Shown piece by piece: positions 7,630 through 16,587 of a stretch of 35,241 nucleotides of DNA. Location: positions 1 through 35,241 of the IMG/VR virus record IMGVR_UViG_3300049830_000114. One strand, given 5' to 3'. This stretch comes from a virus. The number at the start of each line of letters is the position of its first letter. Position 1 is the stretch's first letter. Under the pieces are notes generated by a model. The model ran no database searches. It had not been told where the DNA came from and saw nothing but the letters and a program-made list of their open reading frames with translations. Made by a program: the position numbers and the translations under genes.

Positions 7630-8049
7630 ATGGGGATGTATACTGAGTTATATATTAAGGCTAAACTTAAGGCAGATCCAGAAGCTATATCTGTGATTAA
7701 ATTCCTACAAGACTCTAAGTATGGAGAAATCCCTACATTTAATACAAACTATTCTCTTTTTAAAACCCAGAGATGGGAATGGATGTTACGTGGTGGATCG
7801 GGTTATTTTAGTACACAGCCATACCAAGTATTAGAAGATAAAGGGGATCATTTTATTTTCGAAAATTGCTCTAATATTAAAAATTACGATAATGAATATG
7901 AATATTTTTTAGAGTGGCTGAGTCCGTATATTATCGAAGAAGAAGGACACATACATTATGAAGAATACCAAAATCCTTCAGTGATTGAGTATAGGAACGG
8001 AAAATTAGAAGTAATGGAACGAGTAAAAGGCAATCTTGATGATTATTGA
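7630..8049 (+). CDS. Conserved phage hypothetical protein (MGMYTE family)
   Basis: 139 residues, ATG at 7630 after GAGGAG. The N-terminal MGMYTELYIKAKLKAD opening is shared with a widespread family of small phage proteins of unknown function. The central WEWMLRGGSGYF and the His/Tyr-rich acidic C-terminal part are typical of it. The protein is soluble. Its stop lies within the last 7 bp of the convergent MuF-like gene. The family assignment rests on recall of the N-terminal motif. Confidence 0.65.
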   Translation: MGMYTELYIKAKLKADPEAISVIKFLQDSKYGEIPTFNTNYSLFKTQRWEWMLRGGSGYFSTQPYQVLEDKGDHFIFENCSNIKNYDNEYEYFLEWLSPYIIEEEGHIHYEEYQNPSVIEYRNGKLEVMERVKGNLDDY

Positions 8050-8867
8050 GACTTTCTCTGTTTCTCAAACTCATCCCACAAGTTTCCGTTTTCATCACGG
8101 CCCTTGTAGGTGATTTTACCTGCTTCGAAGCCAAAGCCAGGGCTTAGAAGCGTGAGAACGTCCCGGCAATTCGGGTGTGTAGTGCTTATCGAGGCGATAG
8201 GGTTCTTCCAATCGCCAGCACTTCCAGATAATTCGCTAAGTTTATAAACTCTTGGAGTGATTCGATCTTCCGACATCCATAAGCGCCAGCAGTGCTTGCA
8301 CTTCTTTTCATCATTAACGCCGAGTTTGCAGACCGTAGGATCTTCGATGCCCATATTTTGGGCTGCATGTAGAATCCCATCAAAAGCACCAAAGTTAGCT
8401 GCAGTATTTAATTCATTCTCAACTATTGTAGTAGCACTAGACTTCATTTTATCGACATAGCCATTAAGATTATCTCTAAATTTCTTATAAAGCTCTTTAC
8501 CTTCGTCTTTGTAAGAAATATCTTCGGTAGATACACCCATTATTTTACTTTTTACTTCAAGATCATGAGTATAATCTGTAATCATTCTAGAGATATCCGT
8601 AAAACTCTTCTGCTCCAAACCTTCAATATGATTTAATGCGTTATTTTCAATAGCCGTTAGTGTTTTTTTATCAAAACTATCTGGACTAGAACTATGCATC
8701 GTATTTGCATTAACGTAGGCGTGTCCTAGTGTGCTTTGAGGATTGTAGTTTTTGAGAGTAAAGATGAAAGACTTGTTAACAAAATTAGGACCGAGAAGGT
8801 TAGCCTTTAGCCCTTCGGTAGTTCCTAGAACTAAGTTTTTAATAATCTTGATTAGATTCTTATTCAT
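8043..8867 (-). CDS. Minor head protein, MuF/SPP1 gp7-like
   Basis: 274 residues from ATG 8867 (MNKNLIK), which overlaps the portal stop by 8 bp; Met at 8873 and 8900 are alternatives. The N-terminal two thirds are helical. The C-terminal part has the MuF pattern: KKCKHC (Cys190, Cys193), a KLSEL stretch, then THPNCRDVLT (His231, Cys234) and GFGFEAGKITY, consistent with a small metal-binding domain. Such proteins bind the portal and may be ejected with DNA. Position directly downstream of the portal supports this. It converges with the small-gene cassette with no visible terminator between. Confidence 0.75.
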   Translation of the reverse strand: MNKNLIKIIKNLVLGTTEGLKANLLGPNFVNKSFIFTLKNYNPQSTLGHAYVNANTMHSSSPDSFDKKTLTAIENNALNHIEGLEQKSFTDISRMITDYTHDLEVKSKIMGVSTEDISYKDEGKELYKKFRDNLNGYVDKMKSSATTIVENELNTAANFGAFDGILHAAQNMGIEDPTVCKLGVNDEKKCKHCWRLWMSEDRITPRVYKLSELSGSAGDWKNPIASISTTHPNCRDVLTLLSPGFGFEAGKITYKGRDENGNLWDEFEKQRKSQ

Positions 8868-10824
8868 GCCCATCTTCGCACTTATGAGGCTTTTGACCAT
8901 TTATAGCTGCCAATAACGATTCAGCCATATCTTTTGAATCTTTTTCAAACTGATCTAATACTTTTTTCTTAGCTGCTCTATGTTTTTTGAGTAAGTCTTT
9001 TCTTACTGGAGAAAGATTTGCCTCAGATTTAGAAAGAGATGCATCTAGCTGACCAATAGCCGAATCTAAGTCTTGGCTTTGAGCTAGCTCAGGTAACTGT
9101 TGCTGACCTTGTCCGCCTTGTGGCGGTTGACCTTGCTGTTGAGCCATAGCTTGTTGTTGCATCTTCATTTGTTGCATCTGCAACCAGACTGGATCTCCCA
9201 TATAGTATTGAAGATCTGGATCTTTATCTGCATTTGCAAATGCTTTACCGCCAAAGGCTTTTAGGATTTCACCTTTTTTAAAGTATTTTTCGATAACTTG
9301 CTGGAATGCAGGATTTAATGGAAAATCGCCGCCAATAGGAACGTCTTCATTTTCTACACGATGCATTATATCATTCATTGTTAAAAACAATGAAGCATCT
9401 TGAGTTATTAGCGTAGATTCTTTTTCAGGAGAATTTGCATCTAATCCTTCAAGATTTATCTGGACCATATTAGCCCATTCGGGATTTATTTTAGGCAAAA
9501 GACGTTCATTAAAAAAATCTTCAATAGACATTAATAAGGGTCTGATGCCAGCATCACGAGCAGCGATAGTCTTAAACTCGTTATTCGACTCTGCCAAGGA
9601 TTGAGAATTTGTTCCACGACTTAAATAAGAAAGAGCAGGAACTTCATCTGGACTCATCTGGAACCCGGCGAAGATAATTCTTTTATTCAAATCTGCCAGG
9701 TACTGGTACTCCATATCCTTAGATGAAGGATCTACACTAACTATTGAAATCTCATCAGTTGGTTTAATACCAAACACTGGTAATCGACCAGACGCACCTG
9801 CAGAATTAATATGCGCAGTCATCTGATTCTTAATGTTGATGATATCTTCTTTTTCCAGATCTTCTGATTTAAAAACCATTACACTTTTGTAAGATCTTCC
9901 ATTAATAAAGAAAAGCTTGTTAGAAGTTGTAAGATTGATATGAGTCGTGATTGCACTCAAAATACGCTCAAGTGGCGATACTGGATATCCGTTGCGATTT
10001 ACGTCAGTTGATGGGTAAGCATTCCAAAAAATAAGCTCATCGTCTGTAAATACTTCGGCAGGCATGCCTTCTAAAACTTGAGCATAAGTATACTGATCGT
10101 CTTGAAGTTTCTTAGGCTGAATTTTCTCACCAAGAAGTTGCTGCAATGCAATCAACGCCTGCTGCCTAATCTTTTCGGCTTCTTTGCTCTGTTCATCTTT
10201 TTTGTTGATGAAGTAAATCGTCCCTGCATCACGAGCACGGAAACTATGGAATTTACCATTATCGTCTTTGATGACTTCGACCGCAAATCCGCCGTAAGTA
10301 AGTAAATCTTCCACGATCTCATAAAAGAACTGAGAAAGATTACGCTTTTGCTTGTCCGTGATTTCGGCATTACTGCCGCAATTAAGAAGGATCTCTTTAA
10401 GTTTAGGGATAATCTCAAGCTTAACTTTTTTCTTCTCTTCGTCGCTAAGCTTATCTTCGATGTCTGGTTTAAGATTTACGGTATAGCCTACGTCGAATCG
10501 ATTCGCACGAGGTCTCGAAAACAGTGTTGCCTGCTTAGCTTTGGTCGGGATAATAATACCGCCGACAAGTTCTTCCGAGTCTCTGATACGCTTAGCTACG
10601 TCTGGAGGAAGGCCTGCGGTTCTGCTTTTATATAAATTCTTATACGAAGTGCCTGAAATGTTAGGATTCTCTTCGAATGCCAAAGTCACGATTTTACTAA
10701 CTCTGTTGTCTTCTTTTTTCTTTAAGTCTTCAAGAATCAGCGATAGCACGTCTTTAGGAGTGCCAGATTCCATCTCCATCATTGCCACTTCTGACTTTTT
10801 AGAATCCTTCTCTTTATCAGACAC
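8860..10824 (-). CDS. Portal protein
   Basis: 654 residues, GTG start behind GGAG. The portal is the dodecameric ring at the head vertex through which DNA is packaged. The sequence has portal-like features: DLLTYGGFAVEVIKD, a crown/wing region with YPVSPLERI, the LNKRIIFAGFQMSPDEV stretch, SRGTNSQSLAESNNEFK and a helical stem. The C-terminal about 100 residues are rich in Gln/Met/Pro then Lys, a flexible tail. It lies between an unknown structural gene and the MuF-like gene, the usual neighbour. The assignment is by motif recall and synteny. Confidence 0.8.
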   Translation of the reverse strand: MSDKEKDSKKSEVAMMEMESGTPKDVLSLILEDLKKKEDNRVSKIVTLAFEENPNISGTSYKNLYKSRTAGLPPDVAKRIRDSEELVGGIIIPTKAKQATLFSRPRANRFDVGYTVNLKPDIEDKLSDEEKKKVKLEIIPKLKEILLNCGSNAEITDKQKRNLSQFFYEIVEDLLTYGGFAVEVIKDDNGKFHSFRARDAGTIYFINKKDEQSKEAEKIRQQALIALQQLLGEKIQPKKLQDDQYTYAQVLEGMPAEVFTDDELIFWNAYPSTDVNRNGYPVSPLERILSAITTHINLTTSNKLFFINGRSYKSVMVFKSEDLEKEDIINIKNQMTAHINSAGASGRLPVFGIKPTDEISIVSVDPSSKDMEYQYLADLNKRIIFAGFQMSPDEVPALSYLSRGTNSQSLAESNNEFKTIAARDAGIRPLLMSIEDFFNERLLPKINPEWANMVQINLEGLDANSPEKESTLITQDASLFLTMNDIMHRVENEDVPIGGDFPLNPAFQQVIEKYFKKGEILKAFGGKAFANADKDPDLQYYMGDPVWLQMQQMKMQQQAMAQQQGQPPQGGQGQQQLPELAQSQDLDSAIGQLDASLSKSEANLSPVRKDLLKKHRAAKKKVLDQFEKDSKDMAESLLAAINGQKPHKCEDGHE

Positions 10825-10826
10825 GA

Positions 10827-11795
10827 TTACTCCGAGGTTACTACGACTAGATTTAGAGTTTCTAAGCTTAAGTTTTTAATATCTAACGAATACACGAGAC
10901 CTTGTTTCAGAAATAAACCAGGTTTCTCTTGGTTATTCGTCTCTCTTGGCTCGATCATAAAATTATCTGAAACGTCGCCATTACATCTAACCGAACAATT
11001 CTGCTGAGCCGCGACTAGTACAAAAGTTTTCGCACTAGAATAAGCCTTAAGCCCCTGTGTTCCTATTATAACATTAGTTTCGCTCGGTAGTCCACTATTG
11101 TCAGCTGCAAGAAATTCGATCCACTCAGGCGTTACTTCCGTTACTTGATAAGTCCCGAAACTGACAGGGCTTAATCCACCACTAATAACAATTTTGTCAC
11201 CTATAAGGATTTGGTTAGAAGCTGCTCCGTTAGAATAAGTTAAGAATCCAGCAGGGACTAGAGTTGCGGTTTCACCAACCGCGTTTGTATTCTGAACCGT
11301 AATAGAATTCGCGTCTTTAGCAATAACCGTGAATCTACCTTGGTTAGCTTGTGACATCCCAGAGGTGGGCAGGATATTAAGAATATCACCTACGTTTAAA
11401 GGCGTAGCGACCATTGGGGTTCCTGCAGAATTGGCTATCTTCATTAGAGGTCCATTAACCGTAACTACCACAACAGTCGTAGCATCTATGCCTAAATTGA
11501 CGGGATTACGGAAGGCGGGGGCGGTTCCAGAAGAATGAGTGAGTCTATATACGTTTAAATTAGGGTCTTGGCGTGTAATATCGAAGGCAGTGGTCGTATC
11601 CATAGAAGTTGTTCTAAACCCGTTGAATATGTTTAAGATTTGGCCTGGGGCGATGGACAAGTCCTGAGACTTAGGCTTATTAGCCGTCTGACCCAACAGA
11701 TTCCAGCTTAAGTCCGCAATCCTTATATTAGGGTTATTAGACACATTAGTATCGTTAAACGCGAGGTATCGAACTAATAGGTTCGTCGTTGACAT
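10827..11795 (-). CDS. Putative virion structural protein
   Basis: 322 residues, ATG after TAGGAG; its stop lies 2 nt before the portal start. The chain is Asn/Thr/Val/Gly-rich and appears to be beta-structure throughout, with few charged residues, typical of virion proteins. The central part (about 90-230) has several TVQNT and GDKIVISGG-like strand-turn elements. Cys in SVRCNGD is near the C-terminus. The location between terminase and portal suggests a head or connector component. No family was recognised. Confidence 0.5.
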   Translation of the reverse strand: MSTTNLLVRYLAFNDTNVSNNPNIRIADLSWNLLGQTANKPKSQDLSIAPGQILNIFNGFRTTSMDTTTAFDITRQDPNLNVYRLTHSSGTAPAFRNPVNLGIDATTVVVVTVNGPLMKIANSAGTPMVATPLNVGDILNILPTSGMSQANQGRFTVIAKDANSITVQNTNAVGETATLVPAGFLTYSNGAASNQILIGDKIVISGGLSPVSFGTYQVTEVTPEWIEFLAADNSGLPSETNVIIGTQGLKAYSSAKTFVLVAAQQNCSVRCNGDVSDNFMIEPRETNNQEKPGLFLKQGLVYSLDIKNLSLETLNLVVVTSE

Positions 11796-11855
11796 TTTAA
11801 GCTCCTAAATTCCAATTATTCAAAATTAAGATTTCGACATAAATAGCTGATTTCA

Positions 11856-14800
11856 TTAGTCAATATCCCACACTATTGAACCACTTTTTGATACAATTGT
11901 GCCAGTCGCTTTCTCGTCCGTATGGGCGTTAATTTCCTTAGAAAGCCAGTTATCGTAGTTTTTAGATACTTCTTTGTTGTATTTGTCTCTGATTTGGTCT
12001 GGGGTCATTTTTACTTGAGGCTGATCTAAAAGATGATTCTTGCCTTTTGGCTGGAATAGGTTTTGACCAGCGTAACGGAGAGCATCAGCTATATCAGCAA
12101 ATTCTCCGTCATCTGGCTCTCTGGTGATGTTACCTAACTGGTCAAGCATAAAGGTATGTTCTGCAAACATTTTAAAGTAAAGCTCATTCCTATCAGTTTT
12201 AATAACTTTTAATCTTCTAACGCCAGAAGCATCAACAATTTGAGTCCTGATAGCATTTATTCCAGCATCAATATCTTTTTTAAATTCGGCACATGGCATT
12301 TTATTTTTATTAAATGTTTTAATTGATTGAGGAGCGCTAGTATCTGCAAACCATTTTTTAGGTTTATACTTGTCTCTTACTTCAATAGCCAAGCTCAGTT
12401 GCTGATCAAATTCAAGACCAGCCACAGAATAAGAGTCTACCAGCCAGAATTCCCCATTAGGCATTAGGACACAAACACCTATTGCATAGAAATGGCGGAA
12501 CCCCCAATCTAGAAAAGCATAGAATTTTAATTCATTCTTCTTTAAAAGATTTATAAGATCTTCAAATTCAATTTTACTGTTTATTTTTTCTCCAGTATAA
12601 GATTCCCAAGCTTGATTAACCGTATACGAATTACCAGTGCCATCTTCTTTATTTATAAATCTAGGATAAACCATACCTTGACTAGACGGCTTACGGCTTA
12701 ATAATTGAGCTTCAGCCAAATCTGGATCTGTTTTTTTGAATTGAGTGATAGTAAAATCGATAGGCTTCCATAACCCACCTTTATCACTTTCACTCCGATG
12801 AGCCAGTTGACTCCTACAGACTGGAAGTATCGGACAGTTAGCACAGCCACTGTAGGTGTTAATTTTTGTATAATTTTCTTTTTCTTTAGATGTTAAGTCA
12901 TTATATTGAGGCTCGGTCAAAGACGACATTGGAAGCTCATATCTTACATATCTATCTTCTTTAGGAAGATCGGGGCGATGACGGGATTCTGGGCACTTTT
13001 CAGTAATATCTATGATATTCCATTTAAAAGTTTTCCAATTTTCCTTGCGGGACATTTCAATTTCTTTAGAGAAAAGTCCACCAGGAAATTTAAGCGTAGA
13101 GGTTTTAATAGTGAGAGGATGCTGTCCGTTAAATACCCCTGGGATCATTTGTGCTTCTTTATATGCTCTAATCCCTTCCTTACTGCGCACCGTATCGATC
13201 TCATCAAAACAATTATGTGTTAATAGTCCATTAGAAAAAAAATTATGATTACCTTCTACAGTAAAGTCATAGTACCGTCTATTATAAATAGCGGGTTTAA
13301 TTTTAATTACTTTTACCTTCTGTAATTGGCGATTTTTGGCCGCTTGACAGTCAACGTCAGAGCAGTAATATGATACCGCAGTATATATGTATTCTGAATT
13401 ACAATTTTTACATTTTTTTATAGATTTATTTAAGAGACCATCAAATTTGTACATTAAAGACGGATGAATGTATTTTTTTGTTATTTCATATAATTTATAA
13501 GTGCTTATTACATCTATATGAATCGTACAATATTTTTTCCCTCTAGTATTATACTCTTTAATGACGCAATCTATGTCAAATTTATTCTTTAAAACTTCTT
13601 TTAATTTTAAATTCTGCTCATAAGTAAATGATTGTGTATTTAAAGTAGCTGTGCCTGTGACTCTTGAACCTGAGCCGTCATCCATAAACCAAACAGCAAG
13701 ACCAAGGGCTTCTATTTTATCTAAGCCATCAAGAGTTTTCCTAAACCCAAACCAATCACTTAAATCTTTAGTAAGATTAGAGCAGAAAGCTATTTGTTCT
13801 GCCCCAGTATATCCGCTCTTAGCTCCTTTATTTTGATACATTTTAAAAGATTTAGATAAAATATTCATTTTCCAGATGGCATAATCTTTTTGCTTAACAC
13901 AGTGTCTGAAAGATATGTGAGGATTACCGATGTGCTTAGCCTCTAGTCCTTTTTTTATATCTTTATAATTCCTCTTCTTATAACATCCCATATCTCCTAG
14001 AAGTCCGCCAATAATAACTTGTTCAACATCATTAAATTCTGGCTCTTTATATTTTATTTCAGGGAATTTGTCAAAATACTTATAATTATCAATTTTATCT
14101 TCAGCTTTTTGTTTTGTAATTTTATAAACGCTTTTACCAATAAGTTTAGATATCTCTTCATAACCATTTTCAGAGTAAAATTTATGATCGGGTGTGCAGG
14201 TAACAATAGTACCATCTTCAAAGTATACATCTACTCCCTTTTTATTACCATTATCGTATTGAGCTATTATTTTTTTAAATTCACATTTACCAGTTTGATG
14301 ATTAAATGAATAAGCTTCAATTTCCTTACCTTGTTGTAATAATTTGTATAATTTACTAGCTCCTATTTTAGATCGAATCCTTTTGGTTCCTTTTATATTT
14401 TTTATTAATATATCAGTTTTACCAGAAACACATAAGATATTGCTATGAGAACTATTCGCACCTGAAATTGTGCAAACAACTATTCTCATCCATGCCGAGT
14501 TACCATTATCATCTGATATCTTCACTTCTTTAATATTCTGACTAGTTACTTCTCGTCCATGATGCGTCATGTATGGAGATATAGAAGATAGGAATTTTTG
14601 AACATAATTTTGAGCTGCGGCTGCTTGAGAGGTAATTGCAGCCATATGACATATAGTAGCATTAAAATGAGTCATAAGAATAACTGCCATCGCACTCTGA
14701 GAAAGTGTCTTATAACTCTCTCGACTAGAAACGGTAATTACAGATGGAGACTCGTTACACTTATTATCTCTATACATTTGATAAACATCCCACATCCAAT

Positions 14801-14945
14801 CGATAGGACTACTATTAGATTCTGGGTCTACAAATGAATCAGGCAAATCCAAGCCAAAGAAAATATGTATCCAGTCTTTCATTTGCTGTTTAGAGTAGAA
14901 ATTAGTTAGAAATATTTTAGATAGGGCTTTAAATTCTGCAGTCAT
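11856..14945 (-). CDS. terL: Terminase large subunit interrupted by an intein
   Basis: 1029-residue precursor; removing the intein (172-578) leaves a terminase of 622 residues. TerL is the ATP-driven packaging motor and headful or site-specific nuclease. N-extein: a Walker A-like SSRESYKT (74-81). The join SNIL|CFDEID restores the Walker B strand and catalytic Glu. C-extein: a Cys cluster CANCPILPVC, then RNase H-like nuclease motifs FLDWGF, ADTSAPQS and GEFADIADALRYA. The gene overlaps the upstream putative TerS gene as TAATG. Walker A has Tyr where Gly usually precedes Lys-Thr. Splicing is needed for activity because the intein splits the ATPase site. Confidence 0.92.
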   Translation of the reverse strand: MTAEFKALSKIFLTNFYSKQQMKDWIHIFFGLDLPDSFVDPESNSSPIDWMWDVYQMYRDNKCNESPSVITVSSRESYKTLSQSAMAVILMTHFNATICHMAAITSQAAAAQNYVQKFLSSISPYMTHHGREVTSQNIKEVKISDDNGNSAWMRIVVCTISGANSSHSNILCVSGKTDILIKNIKGTKRIRSKIGASKLYKLLQQGKEIEAYSFNHQTGKCEFKKIIAQYDNGNKKGVDVYFEDGTIVTCTPDHKFYSENGYEEISKLIGKSVYKITKQKAEDKIDNYKYFDKFPEIKYKEPEFNDVEQVIIGGLLGDMGCYKKRNYKDIKKGLEAKHIGNPHISFRHCVKQKDYAIWKMNILSKSFKMYQNKGAKSGYTGAEQIAFCSNLTKDLSDWFGFRKTLDGLDKIEALGLAVWFMDDGSGSRVTGTATLNTQSFTYEQNLKLKEVLKNKFDIDCVIKEYNTRGKKYCTIHIDVISTYKLYEITKKYIHPSLMYKFDGLLNKSIKKCKNCNSEYIYTAVSYYCSDVDCQAAKNRQLQKVKVIKIKPAIYNRRYYDFTVEGNHNFFSNGLLTHNCFDEIDTVRSKEGIRAYKEAQMIPGVFNGQHPLTIKTSTLKFPGGLFSKEIEMSRKENWKTFKWNIIDITEKCPESRHRPDLPKEDRYVRYELPMSSLTEPQYNDLTSKEKENYTKINTYSGCANCPILPVCRSQLAHRSESDKGGLWKPIDFTITQFKKTDPDLAEAQLLSRKPSSQGMVYPRFINKEDGTGNSYTVNQAWESYTGEKINSKIEFEDLINLLKKNELKFYAFLDWGFRHFYAIGVCVLMPNGEFWLVDSYSVAGLEFDQQLSLAIEVRDKYKPKKWFADTSAPQSIKTFNKNKMPCAEFKKDIDAGINAIRTQIVDASGVRRLKVIKTDRNELYFKMFAEHTFMLDQLGNITREPDDGEFADIADALRYAGQNLFQPKGKNHLLDQPQVKMTPDQIRDKYNKEVSKNYDNWLSKEINAHTDEKATGTIVSKSGSIVWDID
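13212..14432 (-). mobile_element. Class 1 intein with LAGLIDADG endonuclease in TerL
   Basis: 407 residues (172-578 of the precursor). Splicing residues are all visible: Cys1, block B T-x-x-H (TCTPDH, Thr80/His83 of the intein), block F RRYYDFTVEGNHNFF, and the terminal LLTHN followed by Cys+1. The centre holds a two-motif LAGLIDADG endonuclease (IIGGLLGDMG about 140-149; LGLAVWFMDDGSG about 243-255), so it may still be able to home. Unusually, a four-Cys zinc-ribbon-like segment (CKNC about 341-344 and CSDVDC about 357-362) precedes the C-terminal splicing block. Insertion is two residues before the Walker B Asp-Glu. Confidence 0.93.
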
Positions 14946-15619
14946 TATTTAGACCTCTTAGAGTCTGAGATTATCTTTAAAACTGCTGCGGCGTCTTCTG
15001 GACTCAAAGAGCCTTTATCTTTGGAATTATCTACATCAGACTGCTTCCCTCCAGCAATCCTAGGGCTATTAGAGGTAGCACTACTTAAATCAACTAGTTT
15101 CTTATCATCCTTACTAGCAATCTTATCCTGTCCAGTGATCTTCATCAAATTCTCGGTAATACGAGTCAAGGCGGTAAGATTTTCGATATTCAAAGCACCT
15201 TCAAGATGGGATTCATCCCCAGTTTGTAGATATTTTTGAAGTTTCGCATTATTCTTCTTACCAGCGACGAAAAGAATATTACTAAGTAATTCAGTGGTTT
15301 GAAGCTGAGCCTTAATCACCTTTTCTCTTATCTTAGAGTGCAGCTCATAGGCGTACTCTTCTTTATTCTTATCCCATTCATATCGTATCCTAGCATCAAT
15401 AATAGCTCCATAAGCTAAGCCCTTATTAAGCTTCAAAATCTCCATACAGCTAGATCCATTAAGGAAAAGCTCGTACAGACCACCTGCAAGGTTAGCAGAC
15501 AATGGCAAGCCGCCAGATTCCACGTATAGAGTCATACAGCTCTTCTCTTCTTCAGTAAGGAACTCGTTCATCTTTTGGATGAAAGCCTCATTCCTTAGCT
15601 CTGGCAATTTAGTTGCCAT
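14945..15619 (-). CDS. Putative terminase small subunit
   Basis: 224 residues from ATG 15619 (MATKLPELR), 9 nt after GAGG; a longer frame from 15637 lies inside the upstream gene. The chain is almost entirely helical. A helix-turn-helix-like stretch (about 45-85) is followed by long amphipathic helices and a polar, Ser/Lys/Asp-rich C-terminal tail. The position immediately upstream of TerL with a TAATG overlap is typical of TerS, which recognises the phage DNA and feeds it to TerL. No sequence motif proves this, so it is an inference from synteny and fold type. Confidence 0.55.
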   Translation of the reverse strand: MATKLPELRNEAFIQKMNEFLTEEEKSCMTLYVESGGLPLSANLAGGLYELFLNGSSCMEILKLNKGLAYGAIIDARIRYEWDKNKEEYAYELHSKIREKVIKAQLQTTELLSNILFVAGKKNNAKLQKYLQTGDESHLEGALNIENLTALTRITENLMKITGQDKIASKDDKKLVDLSSATSNSPRIAGGKQSDVDNSKDKGSLSPEDAAAVLKIISDSKRSK

Positions 15620-16151
15620 GGGTATAATCCTCAACATTAAAATTAAAATCTACATAAAAAGAAATTTCTGTGTCGCCGTTTTTAAGTTTTTTACTTTCTT
15701 GTTCTAAATTTGGACCATCTCCATAACAACAATAACATCCTACCCTGTGAATGGCGCGAGGAATAAATGTCTTAACAAACTGGAAGCCATTATCAATTTC
15801 TCTAGAAAAAGAATCAGGACTTTTATCTAGGGCTTCTTTTTGAATAATTCTTTTATGAACCAAAATATTTCCATACGTTTCTCCTGTATATTCTCTGAAT
15901 TTATATTTAACATCAAAAGTTAGTCTCACAAGATCGGAAGAATCTGGGCTATTAACATAAGTTTGTATATATTCCTCTTCTTTTATTAACTTAATTACAA
16001 CAGCAAATGCAGAAAATTCATACTCAAGATCCATCTTAATAGATTGCACAGCAAGAGTTAACAGCTTATGCCTATCCTTAATCCACTCGTCCTTACGCCA
16101 AGATTGATCACTATTTAACATAGAAACATCTTTAACGGTAAAATTACTCAT
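15609..16151 (-). CDS. Hypothetical protein in the head operon
   Basis: 180 residues, ATG after GAGG, overlapping the previous gene as ATGAGTAA and the next by 11 bp. Mixed alpha/beta; a distinctive VGCYCCYGDGP motif (about 137-147) has three Cys near a turn. C-terminal strands (ISFYVDFNFNVEDY) are acidic and aromatic. Its place upstream of TerS suggests a structural or completion function, but no family was recognised. Confidence 0.45.
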   Translation of the reverse strand: MSNFTVKDVSMLNSDQSWRKDEWIKDRHKLLTLAVQSIKMDLEYEFSAFAVVIKLIKEEEYIQTYVNSPDSSDLVRLTFDVKYKFREYTGETYGNILVHKRIIQKEALDKSPDSFSREIDNGFQFVKTFIPRAIHRVGCYCCYGDGPNLEQESKKLKNGDTEISFYVDFNFNVEDYTHGN

Positions 16152-16587
16152 TTACATCCTCAATCGGCGTCGTAGGCCCGTAAACCTGCTTACCGTCCAT
16201 AGTGATACGTAGTTCCGTTTTTGTCCACAGAAGCTCCCTAGTCCAAGTCTTTAGGTTAATCACAGCTAATTCAACCTCAGCTCCGTATTTATATTGAAAA
16301 TAAAGCCTAGCCAATGAATATTTAAACCTATCCTTTATTTTTGAGTCTTTCACGTAATAATCCCGCTTAGTCTTTATATCGAATATAACACGCTTACTCT
16401 CAGCGTATATCGCTACATTGCCAGCAATAGCATAATCACAGCATGCAATCGTATATCTTTGCAGCTGTTCGGTATGAAATGAATGAATAACGCCATACTT
16501 ATCTAAAAGCATCTTAGCCAGAAGAAGATTTCTCCTAGCCTCGGTTAATCCGTTATTTGTTTGGATAGAGTCTCCATCTGATCCCAT
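16144..16587 (-). CDS. Hypothetical protein with nuclease-like strand
   Basis: 147 residues, ATG preceded by AGGG, overlapping the end of the SbcD-like gene by 43 bp. The core segment about 55-75 (AIYAESKRVIFDIKTKRD) has the look of a PD-(D/E)XK nuclease strand with a Glu followed by D-x-K, but without the rest of the fold being evident I do not assign a function. It is followed by several Tyr/Lys-rich helices. The gene sits between recombination and packaging genes. Confidence 0.45.
   Translation of the reverse strand: MGSDGDSIQTNNGLTEARRNLLLAKMLLDKYGVIHSFHTEQLQRYTIACCDYAIAGNVAIYAESKRVIFDIKTKRDYYVKDSKIKDRFKYSLARLYFQYKYGAEVELAVINLKTWTRELLWTKTELRITMDGKQVYGPTTPIEDVNE

Noticed and set aside
8868-8900. 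N-terminal extension of the MuF-like protein to 8900
   Set aside because: It lies within the portal gene and lacks a ribosome binding site; 8867 or 8873 fits the overlap pattern of neighbouring genes.
13012-14837. Plus-strand reading frames of 60-105 codons opposite TerL and its intein
   Set aside because: They are antisense shadows with no ribosome binding site or recognisable product.
12641-16300. TATAAATA (T4-type late promoter) sequences
   Set aside because: The copies found lie inside coding regions or on the wrong strand, not upstream of late genes.
16300-16450. PD-(D/E)XK nuclease call for the 16144-16587 protein
   Set aside because: Only a single D-x-K-like strand is visible; the rest of the fold cannot be supported.
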